NCBI GenBank assembly: GCA_024643545.1
Contig: JAHEMR010000003.1
Location: 1 to 64,000, forward strand
Length of the DNA stretch: 64,000 nucleotides
Direction: 5' to 3'
Source of the DNA: Crocinitomicaceae bacterium
GTDB lineage: Bacteria > Bacteroidota > Bacteroidia > Flavobacteriales_D > Crocinitomicaceae
A program made the translations under genes and the position numbers. Positions 46,109-56,612 of this stretch are shown here, piece by piece. The first letter of the stretch is position 1. Each line of letters starts with the position of its first letter. Under the pieces are notes generated by a model, which saw only the letters and a program-made list of their open reading frames with translations, was not told where the DNA came from and made no database searches.

Positions 46109-47128
46109 TTAAATCTCAGGGGAGGTTGCTTTTTTACTTTCAAAACTGGCAAAGAGAAGCAGTCCGAATAAAACACTGGCAAAAATCAAATGACTGGTTT
46201 GAACCAATCCTGGCATATCAGCATAGGCCAACAATACACCCGTGATTAACTCCAGTGCGAGTAAACCAAAAGCCCAGCGAATTTTCGCGTATTTGATTCC
46301 CTTTTCATTTTTCCAAAACATCCATCCCAATAAAATCAACACAAGCCAGGAAAAACTGCGGTGAATAAGGAAATCGATGCCAATGCGGTCGATCCATTGT
46401 TCGCGTGTAAATCCTTGCTTCACAAGCGCATCAATTGCTTCACGCACCTGCGTTCCAAGAAACATTTGATAAAAGGTAATCGCTAAGATCACGAGCAAAC
46501 TCCAACGGATTGGTTTGGCTAATGCTATTTTTTCCTTTTTACTTGGATCAATTGAATACAGCAAATATAACTGCAAACCTATAATCACTAGGGCCAAAAA
46601 CAAGTGAACCGTGATCGTCCATGGAACCAAATTCGTTGCGACGACAATAGACCCAAACCAACCTTCGAGGCCCATCAGGACAAGGTTCAACAACATCAAT
46701 AAAATAAACTTACGTTTACGGTAAACAACCAGCATCCACACAAACGCAATCAACATCGCATTTCCAGCTGCAAATCCAACCAAACGATTGAGGTATTCTG
46801 TCCACGTTTTGCGTGCATTAAATGCCTCTTCCACATAAATGGTGGGATCAGACTGAATCCGCTGTGCTGTTTCCTGCATTCCAATGGCATTCAAAAAACG
46901 GCAAAACTTCTCCACTTTTTTCTCGCGTTTCAGGAGGTAGGCTTCTCGGTAATCTGGAGGAAGTTCGGTTAATTCTGTTGGTGGAATCCATGCTCCAAAG
47001 CACTTTGGCCAATCCGGACAACCCATTCCACTACCTGTAATTCGAACCAAACTTCCCGCCATAACGATCAAGTAGATGAGAATGATAACGATCCAATTAA
47101 ATCGAATAAACCTTTTTGAAAATTCCAT
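46109..47128 (-). CDS. ctaA: COX15/CtaA family heme A synthase
   Basis: GSLVRITGSGMGCPDWPKCFGAWIPP; WTEYLNRLVGF; TITVHLFLALVIIG; LIHRSFSW. Confidence 0.93.
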   Translation of the reverse strand: MEFSKRFIRFNWIVIILIYLIVMAGSLVRITGSGMGCPDWPKCFGAWIPPTELTELPPDYREAYLLKREKKVEKFCRFLNAIGMQETAQRIQSDPTIYVEEAFNARKTWTEYLNRLVGFAAGNAMLIAFVWMLVVYRKRKFILLMLLNLVLMGLEGWFGSIVVATNLVPWTITVHLFLALVIIGLQLYLLYSIDPSKKEKIALAKPIRWSLLVILAITFYQMFLGTQVREAIDALVKQGFTREQWIDRIGIDFLIHRSFSWLVLILLGWMFWKNEKGIKYAKIRWAFGLLALELITGVLLAYADMPGLVQTSHLIFASVLFGLLLFASFESKKATSPEI

Positions 47129-47132
47129 GGAA

Positions 47133-47140
47133 CAAAAATA
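47133..47140 (-). promoter_or_regulatory. -7 promoter element TATTTTTG immediately upstream of ctaA
   Basis: Reverse complement of CAAAAATA matches TAnnTTTG, 4 bp from the ATG. Confidence 0.45.
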
Positions 47141-47205
47141 CCAAGGATTTTAATCCCGATGTCGATTTAAAGCCACTTTTAATTGATAATTCTGGCGCTG
47201 TCAAT

Positions 47206-47236
47206 TTGAGTAGTTTTCTACAATGTCGTATCTTTG
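47206..47236 (+). promoter_or_regulatory. Promoter for purB: TTG-N20-TATCTTTG
   Basis: TTG 47206-47208, 20-nt spacer, TATCTTTG 47229-47236, ATG at 47255. Confidence 0.65.
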
Positions 47237-47254
47237 TCCCTTATTCAAAAAAAC

Positions 47255-48613
47255 ATGGAATTAAACGCACTTTCAGCCATTTCTCCAATCGACGGAAGAT
47301 ACCATTCAAAAACCAGTCAACTTGGTCCATACTTTTCAGAGTTTGGACTCATCCGCTACCGTGTTTTGGTGGAAGTTGAGTACTTTATTTCATTAGTTGA
47401 AAGTGGCATTGAACCGCTTGCTGACTTTCCAAGAGAAACGTTTCCAGCTTTGTTATCCATCTACAAAAATTTCACAGAGGCGGATGCATTGTGGATCAAA
47501 GAAACGGAAAAAACGACCAATCACGATGTCAAGGCAGTAGAGTACTTCTTGAAAAGCAAAATGGAAGAACTCAATTTACACAAATATTTAGAATTCATTC
47601 ACTTTGGATTAACCTCTCAAGACATCAACAACACAGCCATTCCACTTTCCTTGAAACAAGGAATTGAAGATGTGTATTTACCGATGTTGGATGAATTGAT
47701 TGCGCAATTAACGACCTACCAAAACGAATGGAAAGATGTCCCGATGCTTGCACGCACACACGGACAACCAGCTTCTCCAACACGATTAGGGAAAGAAATA
47801 CAGGTATTTACTGAACGATTAACCATTCAACGAAATCAATTAGTAAAACAAGATTACCCAGCGAAATTTGGTGGAGCAACAGGTAATTTCAACGCACACC
47901 ATGTGGCTTTTCCAACACATGATTGGGTGGCTTTTGCTAATGAATTTGTGAATGGAAAATTGGAATTGAACCGTTCTCAAACAACGACACAAATTGAACA
48001 TTACGATCAATTGGCGGCGTTATTCGATGTATTGAAACGCATAAACACCATCATTTTAGACTTGAACCGCGATATGTGGACCTACATCTCGATGGAATAT
48101 TTCAAACAAAAAATCAAAGCTGGTGAAATCGGTTCTTCCGCAATGCCACATAAAGTAAATCCGATTGATTTTGAAAATTCAGAAGGAAACATCGGAATTG
48201 CAAATGCCCTATTTGAACATTTATCGGCAAAACTTCCGGTTTCTCGCTTGCAACGCGACTTAACGGATTCAACCGTGCTCCGCGTAGTTGGTGTGCCAAT
48301 TGCGCACAGTTTAATTTCCTTGCAGTCCAGTTTAAAAGGACTCGGTAAATTATTATTGAACGAAGCAAAATTGCATGAGGACCTAGACCAAAACTGGGCA
48401 GTGGTTGCAGAAGCGATTCAAACGGTATTGCGTCGCGAAGGATTTGAAAAACCTTACGAAGCATTGAAAGGTTTGACTCGTAAGAATGAGCAAGTTACGA
48501 AAGAAAGTGTGCATGCTTTTATTGATGAATTAAAACTTTCACCTACCTTAACAGAAGAATTAAAAAACATTTCACCTAAATCCTATCTTGGAATTCAACT
48601 TGTGAAACCCTAA
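47255..48613 (+). CDS. purB: Adenylosuccinate lyase
   Basis: MELNALSAISPIDGRYHSKT; TNHDVKAVEYFLK; GSSAMPHKVNPIDFENSEGN. The track start (47234 TTG) falls in the promoter. Confidence 0.96.
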   Translation: MELNALSAISPIDGRYHSKTSQLGPYFSEFGLIRYRVLVEVEYFISLVESGIEPLADFPRETFPALLSIYKNFTEADALWIKETEKTTNHDVKAVEYFLKSKMEELNLHKYLEFIHFGLTSQDINNTAIPLSLKQGIEDVYLPMLDELIAQLTTYQNEWKDVPMLARTHGQPASPTRLGKEIQVFTERLTIQRNQLVKQDYPAKFGGATGNFNAHHVAFPTHDWVAFANEFVNGKLELNRSQTTTQIEHYDQLAALFDVLKRINTIILDLNRDMWTYISMEYFKQKIKAGEIGSSAMPHKVNPIDFENSEGNIGIANALFEHLSAKLPVSRLQRDLTDSTVLRVVGVPIAHSLISLQSSLKGLGKLLLNEAKLHEDLDQNWAVVAEAIQTVLRREGFEKPYEALKGLTRKNEQVTKESVHAFIDELKLSPTLTEELKNISPKSYLGIQLVKP

Positions 48614-48615
48614 CG

Positions 48616-50208
48616 ATGCCTAAAATCCTCCTTGTATTATTGTTCTGTTGCAACTTGGCTGTTGCCCAAAACTTTCCAATTACTTGGGGACCGCTCGAAA
48701 GAAGCAATGGTTTATTATTAGACATTCTACCCAAAAAACAATTAGACTTCAACGTGCTCCGCTGGACTGGTGGTGCAAGTTTCGGAACGTATAAACTCGT
48801 TTCTTATGAAAACCTAAGTGTGTTTCATCAAGAAAAATTAAAACTGGTGACCGAAACCGGTCTCTGTAATTTTGTCGACGCATTCAGTTTTGGAAATGGA
48901 ACTGCAGTTTTTTTATCCGACCGAATCAAAAGTAACATGATGCTTTACCTTCAATATTATGACGAAGAATTATCTGTTACAGAAACGAAATTTCTAGCGG
49001 AATACGAGAATCCGAAATTCGATGCAAAACCTGCATTTACCATTATTTCCTCTCAAAATAGAAAATACATTGGTATTATTTGGGAAAAAGAAGGAAAAGG
49101 GATTAACAATGATTTTTATGGATTTAAAATCCTAAATGATTCATTACAAGTGGTGCGTGAAGGTGAATACACCGTCCCATTCGATGGGAATATGTCCACA
49201 ATAAATGCTCACCACATTTCAAATACTGGTGATTACTTTATCTGCTTAACCGAACACAATAAAGCCAACGACCGAATGTTCACGCGAAGTTTTGAAAACT
49301 TCAAAGCCTTGCATGTATACAAAGCAAGCGAGCACGAACTCAAGGAATTTTCGATTGATTTAAAAGGGAAACGTATTGATGATTTGGTGATGTCATCGAA
49401 TGATCTCGGTGCTTTTGCACTTACCGGAATTTATGGATCAGGAAACAAAAATGGCATTGAAGGGATTTTTAGTATACAGATTGACCCGACCAATCATGCT
49501 CAAAATTCGGAAGCATTTATTCCTTTCGGAAAGGAAATCGTGAAAGAAATGTGGAGCACTCGGCAACAAGATCGCTACATGAATTCAATGAATAACCTTG
49601 GAAACACGACTGATTTAAACACAAGGGATTTTGGAGCGGCTCAAATGTACGATTACCGGATGCGCGATTTCTTTACCTTAACAGATGGTTCCATTGTTGG
49701 ATCCATGGAGCAATATTATGTGTACCAACGAACTACCTACGACAACCGATCTAGTTTCAGTACCACTATGAATTACTATTATTATGATGACATCATTGCC
49801 TTTCGCATTTCTCCGAATGGTGAATTAATGTGGCAAAAACGCATCCCGAAATCCCAAGTTTCTATAAATGATTACGGTGAATTTAGCTCCTACTGCAGTT
49901 TTCAATCAGATAGCTCACTAAATTTCATTTTTAATGACAACCAACGAAACTATGATGAAGTTGGAGAATATAACAGAACTGCAGACAACTACTACGCCTT
50001 TAATCTATCCAAAAAAAACAATGCAGTTGCGTTAGTAAAAATTGACTTGATTTCCGGTGAAATTAAACGAGAAGTCATGGAAAGCCGAAAAGAACTGAAT
50101 TCAATCGTACAACCAAAACAATTTAGATTGGATTCGTTTAACAAAGAAATTTTACTGTATTCCATATCCGGTTCGTTCGAACGATTCGGAATTTTATCCT
50201 TTAACTAA
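48616..50208 (+). CDS. Hypothetical secreted protein
   Basis: MPKILLVLLFCCNLAVAQ signal peptide; no family recognised. Confidence 0.65.
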   Translation: MPKILLVLLFCCNLAVAQNFPITWGPLERSNGLLLDILPKKQLDFNVLRWTGGASFGTYKLVSYENLSVFHQEKLKLVTETGLCNFVDAFSFGNGTAVFLSDRIKSNMMLYLQYYDEELSVTETKFLAEYENPKFDAKPAFTIISSQNRKYIGIIWEKEGKGINNDFYGFKILNDSLQVVREGEYTVPFDGNMSTINAHHISNTGDYFICLTEHNKANDRMFTRSFENFKALHVYKASEHELKEFSIDLKGKRIDDLVMSSNDLGAFALTGIYGSGNKNGIEGIFSIQIDPTNHAQNSEAFIPFGKEIVKEMWSTRQQDRYMNSMNNLGNTTDLNTRDFGAAQMYDYRMRDFFTLTDGSIVGSMEQYYVYQRTTYDNRSSFSTTMNYYYYDDIIAFRISPNGELMWQKRIPKSQVSINDYGEFSSYCSFQSDSSLNFIFNDNQRNYDEVGEYNRTADNYYAFNLSKKNNAVALVKIDLISGEIKREVMESRKELNSIVQPKQFRLDSFNKEILLYSISGSFERFGILSFN

Positions 50209-50213
50209 TAATC

Positions 50214-52166
50214 ATGAAGAACATACTTTGTATTGTCTCCGTCATCCTTTTGTTGCTCTCATGTGACACCTTGCATTCAACAAAAAAAACAACAGCTTCA
50301 ACCGTTTCGACAACTGGTGATGTTCACAGTTATTCGAATTTGGCAGAAATCGCCACAAAACACCTGCATTTAGAATTGGATGTGAATTTTGACAACCGAA
50401 CAATTTATGGTGTTGCGCGTCATGAAATGATCAATAAAGGCGCCGACACGGCAATTTTCGATATAAACGGACTCATGATTCAAAAGGTAACCATCGGTGA
50501 AAAAGGTGCCGAAGAAGAGGCGGACATGTTTATCGACAAAATGGACAAGGATTCAATTCTCGGTCAAGCATTAATGGTGCCGATTAAAAAGGATACAAAA
50601 TTTGTGAATATTTACTATCAAACCACCGAACGATCAGATGCCTTGGATTGGTTGGATACGAACCTAACAAGTTCTAAGACAAAACCATTTTTATATACCC
50701 AAGGACAAGCCATTCTCACCCGAACATGGATTCCGCTTCAGGATTCTCCTAGCAATCGAATAACGTATAGCGCAGATGTGAAAGTCCCTGCTGACTTACT
50801 CGCAGTCATGAGTGCAAAGAATCCGACTCAAAAAAACAAAGAGGGCAAATACCACTTTGAAATGAATAAGCCAATCCCTGCTTACCTTATCGCGTTAGCA
50901 GTTGGGGATTTGAGCTACCATGCGTTTAGTGAAAACAGTGGTGTATACGCTGAACCTGAACTTCTCCCCGCTTGTGAATACGAGTTTGACGCCATTCCGA
51001 AAATGATTTCTGCGGCAGAAAAACTATATGGTCCATACCAATGGGAGCAATACGATATTTTGGTGCTACCCTATTCTTTCCCATTTGGCGGAATGGAAAA
51101 CCCAATGTTGACCTTTGCGAACCCAACATTATTAGCAGGAGACAAAAGTTTGGTTTCGGTTATCGCTCATGAACTAGCTCACTCATGGTCGGGAAATTTG
51201 GTGACCAACCGTACATGGAATGACTTTTGGCTAAATGAAGGATTTACCGTCTATTTCGAGCAACGCATCATGGAATCTATCTATGGAAAAGAAGTTGCTG
51301 ATATCCTTGCACTCATTGAATTCGATGAATTAAAAGATGAATTGATCCGAATAAAGAAATCGAAAAATCCAGAAGACAGCAAGCTGCATTTAGCCTTAGA
51401 AGGACGAAATCCGGATGATGGAATGACCGACATTGCCTATGTGAAGGGCGCTTTCTTCCTGAAAACCTTGGAGGAACACGTTGGCCGTGCAAAATTTGAT
51501 GCCTTTCTTAAAAAGTACTTTGAAACATTTCAATTCAAAACTGTTGACACAAAACAATTCATCAGCTTTCTAAACGAAGAACTTCTTAAGAAGGAACACA
51601 CCACTTTCGACTATAAATCATGGATTTATTCAGAAGGACTTCCTGAGAATTGCCTGAAGCTACACTCCATTCGATTAGAGAAAATGGAACAATTGGCAGA
51701 TAATTTCACGAATGGGAAGGTGAGTTTTGCTCCAAAAATCACCTATACATGGAAAAAAGTTGGGAAACGTCGCAAAAAAATCAAACACACCGAACAAATT
51801 AAGTTCCAAGACCACATCGTTCAAGAATGGCAAACTTTCATCCGCAGATTGCCTAGAAACCTATCACAAGCGAAAATGCATGAAATTGACCGATACCTAC
51901 ATTTTTCACACAGTGGAAATAGCGAATTATTGACGGAATGGTTTATCTTGAGTGCAAACTGCGGGTACGTCCCAAGCAATAAGAATGAAATTTCTGCATT
52001 TTTAAGTAAGGTTGGTCGAAGAAAATACTTAATGCCAATTTACGAAGCACTTTTAATGAACAAATCAACGCGTCAATTTGCGTTGCGGACTTTTAATCAG
52101 ACCAAGGCTAATTACCACGCAGTATCCAGAAAATCCATCGAAGAATTAATCAAGGAAACACGCTGA
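50214..52166 (+). CDS. M1 family metallopeptidase (aminopeptidase N / LTA4 hydrolase-like), lipoprotein signal
   Basis: LPYSFPFGGMENPML; VIAHELAHSWSGNLVTNRTWNDFWLNEGFTVYFE; LLLLSC lipobox. Confidence 0.95.
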   Translation: MKNILCIVSVILLLLSCDTLHSTKKTTASTVSTTGDVHSYSNLAEIATKHLHLELDVNFDNRTIYGVARHEMINKGADTAIFDINGLMIQKVTIGEKGAEEEADMFIDKMDKDSILGQALMVPIKKDTKFVNIYYQTTERSDALDWLDTNLTSSKTKPFLYTQGQAILTRTWIPLQDSPSNRITYSADVKVPADLLAVMSAKNPTQKNKEGKYHFEMNKPIPAYLIALAVGDLSYHAFSENSGVYAEPELLPACEYEFDAIPKMISAAEKLYGPYQWEQYDILVLPYSFPFGGMENPMLTFANPTLLAGDKSLVSVIAHELAHSWSGNLVTNRTWNDFWLNEGFTVYFEQRIMESIYGKEVADILALIEFDELKDELIRIKKSKNPEDSKLHLALEGRNPDDGMTDIAYVKGAFFLKTLEEHVGRAKFDAFLKKYFETFQFKTVDTKQFISFLNEELLKKEHTTFDYKSWIYSEGLPENCLKLHSIRLEKMEQLADNFTNGKVSFAPKITYTWKKVGKRRKKIKHTEQIKFQDHIVQEWQTFIRRLPRNLSQAKMHEIDRYLHFSHSGNSELLTEWFILSANCGYVPSNKNEISAFLSKVGRRKYLMPIYEALLMNKSTRQFALRTFNQTKANYHAVSRKSIEELIKETR

Positions 52167-52210
52167 TTTCAAGAAAATAAAATGCGAGAAAATGAAAAGA
52201 GTGACGCAAT

Positions 52211-54415
52211 CTAGTTGGCAACTTCACTCATGAATTTAATGCGCATGAGTCGCAATTCTTCTTCTGAATATAATCCATCAAATTCATGGTAAGCCGTGAC
52301 TAAATCGTCCGTTTCTGCTTCGGAGAAATAATCAAATATTTCTTCTTGATTTTCACTATCTAGGATAGTATTGATGTAGTAATTAATATTCACTCTGGTT
52401 CCAGCGTTTATGATGGATTCCATTTCATCTAAAATATCATCGAAGGTTTTTCCTTGCGCTTTAGCAATATCTTCCAATGGAAGTTTTCGGTCAATATTTT
52501 GAATAAGCTGAACTTTTAAAACAGATTTGTTCACAAGGGTCTTCACTACCATGTCTTGTGGACGTTCGATGTCATTGCTTTCGACATAATTCGCAATTAA
52601 ATCCACAAATGGACCACCATAGCGCTGTGCCTTACCGGTTCCAACTCCTTGAATGTTGGTTAATTCTTCCATCGTTATGGGGTACTGTAAACACATATCG
52701 CGCAACGAAGGCTCCTGGAAAATCACAAATGGAGGAACGCTTTTTTGCTTTGAAATGGTTTTACGTAAATCAATGAGCAAATCATATAATACCTCATCGA
52801 ATGCACCTCCTTTACCTGCAACTTGAATGATGGAATCATCATCGTCCGTTCCAGTAAAGTCGTGTTGTTTGATCAACATGAACGATTTTGGATTTTTTAG
52901 GAATTCCCTACCGGCATCTGTCAATTTTAACGTGCCAAAAGTCTCTACGTCTTTGTATACGAGTCCACCGACGCCTGTTTGACGAATAACGGCATTCCAG
53001 AAATGTTCATCTTTCTCTTTACCAATTCCAAATGTTGGAAACTGATCTTGTTTGTAGGCTTTTATATCCGCCGTAACGTGACCAGATAAATAAGCGCAAT
53101 AATGTTTTGCTTTTTGGGTTTCGTCCATCAAAACAATCGCATTCAACAACATCTCTACGTATTTCATTCCCTCCGTTCGTTCCCTTGGGTTACGACAGTT
53201 GTCACATTGTTCGTTGCATTTTTTCTCTTCGAACGACTCTCCAAAATAATGCAAAATGAATTTGCGGCGACACACGGATGTTTCTGCGTACGAAACGATT
53301 TCATGTAATAATTGACGACCAATTTCTTGCTCGGTAATGGCTTTACCTTGTAAGAATTTTTCTAATTTCTCAATGTCCTTGTAACTGTAAAACGCCACAC
53401 ATTCACCGATTCCACCATCTCTTCCAGCTCTTCCCGTTTCTTGGTAGTAACTTTCCAATGATTTTGGAATGTCATGGTGTATGACATAACGAACATCTGG
53501 CTTGTCGATTCCCATTCCAAAAGCGATTGTGGCAACGATCACATCTACATCTTCCATCAAGAACATGTCTTGGTGCCTAGCGCGTGAGGCAGCATCTAAT
53601 CCTGCATGGTACGGCAAAGCGTTGATGCCATTTACTTGAAGTAATTCGGCGATTTCCTCGACCTTTTTACGACTAAGGCAATAGATAATACCACTTTCAC
53701 CTTTGTGGTTTTTAATGTATCGGATAATTTCCTTTTCAACGTCGCGTTTTGGACGAATCTCGTAATACAAGTTGTCGCGGTTAAATGAAGCCTTAAATAC
53801 GTCCGCATCTAACATATTCAAGTTCTTCTGAATGTCGTATTGCACCTTTGGCGTTGCTGTTGCCGTCAAGGCAATAACAGGAACATTTGAAATCTTTTGG
53901 AATATCTCGCGAAGACGTCGGTATTCTGGACGGAAATCATGTCCCCATTCAGAAATACAATGCGCTTCATCTATAGCAAAAAACGAAATCTCTACCGTTG
54001 TTAAGAAATCGATGTTTTCCTTTTTTGTTAAGGACTCCGGAGCGACAAAGAGCATTTTGGTGTTTCCGGATTGAATGTCCTTGCGCACTTGCTGAATTTC
54101 ACCTTTGGATAAAGATGAATTCAAGAAATGAGCTACGTTTTCTTTCTCACTAAATCCACGGATGGCATCTACCTGATTTTTCATCAGCGCAATTAAAGGA
54201 GAAACAATGATTGCTGTTCCATTCATCAAAAGTGAAGGCAATTGATAACACATTGATTTTCCACCACCCGTTGGCATAATGACAAAAGTATTTTTGCCAT
54301 TTAAAACGTTTCGAATAATCGCTTCTTGCTCACCTTTAAATTGATCAAAACCAAAATACTGGCGCAATGCACTGTTGAGGTCAATTTTATTTTCAATATG
54401 TAATTCGGACTCCAT
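52211..54415 (-). CDS. recQ: ATP-dependent DNA helicase RecQ
   Basis: FVIMPTGGGKSMCYQLPS; FAIDEAHCISEWGHDFRPEYRRL; YYQETGRAGRDG; HRDC region. Confidence 0.96.
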   Translation of the reverse strand: MESELHIENKIDLNSALRQYFGFDQFKGEQEAIIRNVLNGKNTFVIMPTGGGKSMCYQLPSLLMNGTAIIVSPLIALMKNQVDAIRGFSEKENVAHFLNSSLSKGEIQQVRKDIQSGNTKMLFVAPESLTKKENIDFLTTVEISFFAIDEAHCISEWGHDFRPEYRRLREIFQKISNVPVIALTATATPKVQYDIQKNLNMLDADVFKASFNRDNLYYEIRPKRDVEKEIIRYIKNHKGESGIIYCLSRKKVEEIAELLQVNGINALPYHAGLDAASRARHQDMFLMEDVDVIVATIAFGMGIDKPDVRYVIHHDIPKSLESYYQETGRAGRDGGIGECVAFYSYKDIEKLEKFLQGKAITEQEIGRQLLHEIVSYAETSVCRRKFILHYFGESFEEKKCNEQCDNCRNPRERTEGMKYVEMLLNAIVLMDETQKAKHYCAYLSGHVTADIKAYKQDQFPTFGIGKEKDEHFWNAVIRQTGVGGLVYKDVETFGTLKLTDAGREFLKNPKSFMLIKQHDFTGTDDDDSIIQVAGKGGAFDEVLYDLLIDLRKTISKQKSVPPFVIFQEPSLRDMCLQYPITMEELTNIQGVGTGKAQRYGGPFVDLIANYVESNDIERPQDMVVKTLVNKSVLKVQLIQNIDRKLPLEDIAKAQGKTFDDILDEMESIINAGTRVNINYYINTILDSENQEEIFDYFSEAETDDLVTAYHEFDGLYSEEELRLMRIKFMSEVAN

Positions 54416-54517
54416 GTTGGATTTTGTCTATGGGAAACAACAAGTTCTTTGACTTGTTCATTTAAATATAGGAATAATTATTCAATTAGACTGAAATATG
54501 CGTCTTATCCCTTGAAT

Positions 54518-55120
54518 TTAACCATTTAATGCTACAACTTCTTTCACTTCCGGTAAATGTTGTTTCAATAAATTCTCAATTCCACCTTTTAATGTTGCAG
54601 TGGATGACGGGCAACCAGCACAAGAACCTTTCATCACAACCGTCACAATTCCATCTTCGAAACCAACAAAATCAATAGCCCCCCCATCATTTTCAACTGC
54701 TGGACGAACATATTCGTCTAACAACGCTCGAATGGGATCATCGAAGTCACTTGGATCAAAGTTTTTTACTGGTTTATTCGCATTGGTCTCCTCTTCCATT
54801 TGAGCCAATTTTGATGGCATTTGAATCAATACTTCCTTTCCAAAAAACAACCATTCTCGAACGAATTCACGCAATTCCATGTTAATAAAATCCCATGGAA
54901 CGTTATCGGTCTTAGTGATTGTTACGAAGTTTGCGGCAATAAAGACCTTTTGAACAAAAGGGAAATCAAACAAAGCCTCAGCCAATGGAGAAAATCCTTT
55001 AGCGTCAGCTTTTGAAGTAAATTCTACAGCATCTCCTGTAGCTAATAAATATTTATTCGCAACGTATTTCATCGTTGTCGGATTGGGAGTCATTTCAGCG
55101 TAAACCGTAACAGGAACCAT
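54518..55120 (-). CDS. NifU family Fe-S scaffold (Nfu-type, N-terminal NfuN domain)
   Basis: TPNPTTMKYVAN; PAVENDGGAIDFVGFEDGIVTVVMKGSCAGCPSSTATLKGGIENLL. Confidence 0.93.
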   Translation of the reverse strand: MVPVTVYAEMTPNPTTMKYVANKYLLATGDAVEFTSKADAKGFSPLAEALFDFPFVQKVFIAANFVTITKTDNVPWDFINMELREFVREWLFFGKEVLIQMPSKLAQMEEETNANKPVKNFDPSDFDDPIRALLDEYVRPAVENDGGAIDFVGFEDGIVTVVMKGSCAGCPSSTATLKGGIENLLKQHLPEVKEVVALNG

Positions 55121-55136
55121 CTTTGTTTTTTTTATA

Positions 55137-55144
55137 CAAAAATA
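55137..55144 (-). promoter_or_regulatory. -7 promoter element TATTTTTG for the nfu-type gene
   Basis: Reverse complement of CAAAAATA matches TAnnTTTG, 16 bp upstream of the ATG. Confidence 0.45.
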
Positions 55145-55184
55145 GCCAATTTAAACCGTTGAGCGCCGTTAAAAATGAGATTTT

Positions 55185-56585
55185 TTATAGGGATTGGTGA
55201 GCAGGCTGAAGTAAATCCAACACTGTTTTTACTGGTGTAAATACTTCGTTGGGGATTTCAACAAAAACGGTGTTCCAATGCGCCATTCCTCCATTCCATA
55301 AACCAGGTTGTTCTATAAATTGAATGGTTTTTCCTAAATGATTTTTTTCTACGATAAAAAAGGAATCTTTTTCCGCGAATTGTGCTAAATCGAAAGAATT
55401 TCCTTGAAAATCTTTGAAGTCTAATGCCATCATCACAGGATTGAAATGTGTGCTCTGCATCAATAAAGCATTTACTTTATCGGTTTTTGCCAATTGTGCC
55501 TTTTCGACAATTTGCTTTCTCGTCGCGCCATTTTTTTGAACGAAAAATGGTCCCCCACCAGGCTGACCTTCGTTTTTAACCATGCCACATACGCGTAATG
55601 GACGGTGTAAAAACGCACGTAATTCCACCTCATCTTTCAATTCATTCGATGGTGAAAATTGAAACCGTTCATTTAATTTTTCAAAAGCTAAAAGCGACGG
55701 TTGCACCATTAATTTCGAAAATTCATCCTTCAGGTAATCCAATAATCCCACCAGTATTTTCCATTGGTCAGTACTGGCTTCTGATTGACTAAAATGCTGT
55801 AAATTATCTATGTTTTTAACCAAAACATAATCGCTTTCTATTTGAGCTAAATTGGCCAACAAGGTTCCATGTCCAGCCGGACGACGAATCGGTTCTCCAT
55901 CCACTCCTAATGCCAAAGATCCATCTGGATAAAATGCAAAAGCATCAGTGCTTGCATCCTGCTCCGAATACGTCACGAGGTATTCATCCCCGGTCATCTC
56001 ACTTAAACTACTTATTGCAGACTCAAAATGCTGTTGAAAATCCGATTGAATCGTAAAATGAAAGTCCACCGGTTGATTCATTAACTTACTTCCTTGAATC
56101 AATTGTTCCTGAAATGGATTTAAAATGAAGGGACCCAAAGAATGAAAAGGAATAAGTCCTTTGGGATATAAACCATAATTTAATCCTCCCTCGCTCAAAA
56201 TAAAGGAAATTAAGTCCTCAATGGACCAAGTAAAATTTTCAATTTTTTCTTTGACTTCAACTGGAAAACACTTGTAAAAAGAAAAAGATGAAATCCGACG
56301 AATGAACTGTTCCGTTTGAGCTTGATTCAATTCCGTAGTTTGATTCAAATAATCATATAAAAATTGAAACATCCTCGATCCGGATCCAGAGGCTGGAATA
56401 AAAAAGGAAAGGTGTTTGGTTAGCAAGTCAAAACGCTGGACAAAAGCAAGCTCCTCATCGTTCTCAAGTTGAATGATGCCATCTCCCAACCTACACGGAC
56501 GAATAACATCGAGAGACGGAACACCGTTCAAAATGGCTTTTTTTTGCTCCAACAGAGTAATTTCTTCCGCTTCTTTTTGTCCCAT
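55185..56585 (-). CDS. DUF4301 family protein
   Basis: FFIPASGSGSRMFQFLYDYL; RPAGHGTLLANLAQIESDYVLVKNIDN; VCGMVKNEGQPGGGPFFV. Confidence 0.7.
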   Translation of the reverse strand: MGQKEAEEITLLEQKKAILNGVPSLDVIRPCRLGDGIIQLENDEELAFVQRFDLLTKHLSFFIPASGSGSRMFQFLYDYLNQTTELNQAQTEQFIRRISSFSFYKCFPVEVKEKIENFTWSIEDLISFILSEGGLNYGLYPKGLIPFHSLGPFILNPFQEQLIQGSKLMNQPVDFHFTIQSDFQQHFESAISSLSEMTGDEYLVTYSEQDASTDAFAFYPDGSLALGVDGEPIRRPAGHGTLLANLAQIESDYVLVKNIDNLQHFSQSEASTDQWKILVGLLDYLKDEFSKLMVQPSLLAFEKLNERFQFSPSNELKDEVELRAFLHRPLRVCGMVKNEGQPGGGPFFVQKNGATRKQIVEKAQLAKTDKVNALLMQSTHFNPVMMALDFKDFQGNSFDLAQFAEKDSFFIVEKNHLGKTIQFIEQPGLWNGGMAHWNTVFVEIPNEVFTPVKTVLDLLQPAHQSL

Positions 56586-56612
56586 GTCTATCGAAAATCG
56601 TTATTTTGTATC

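Noticed and set aside
47116-47379. 87-aa plus ORF overlapping the ctaA/purB divergent region
   Set aside because: Out of frame with purB and covers both promoters; no family resemblance.
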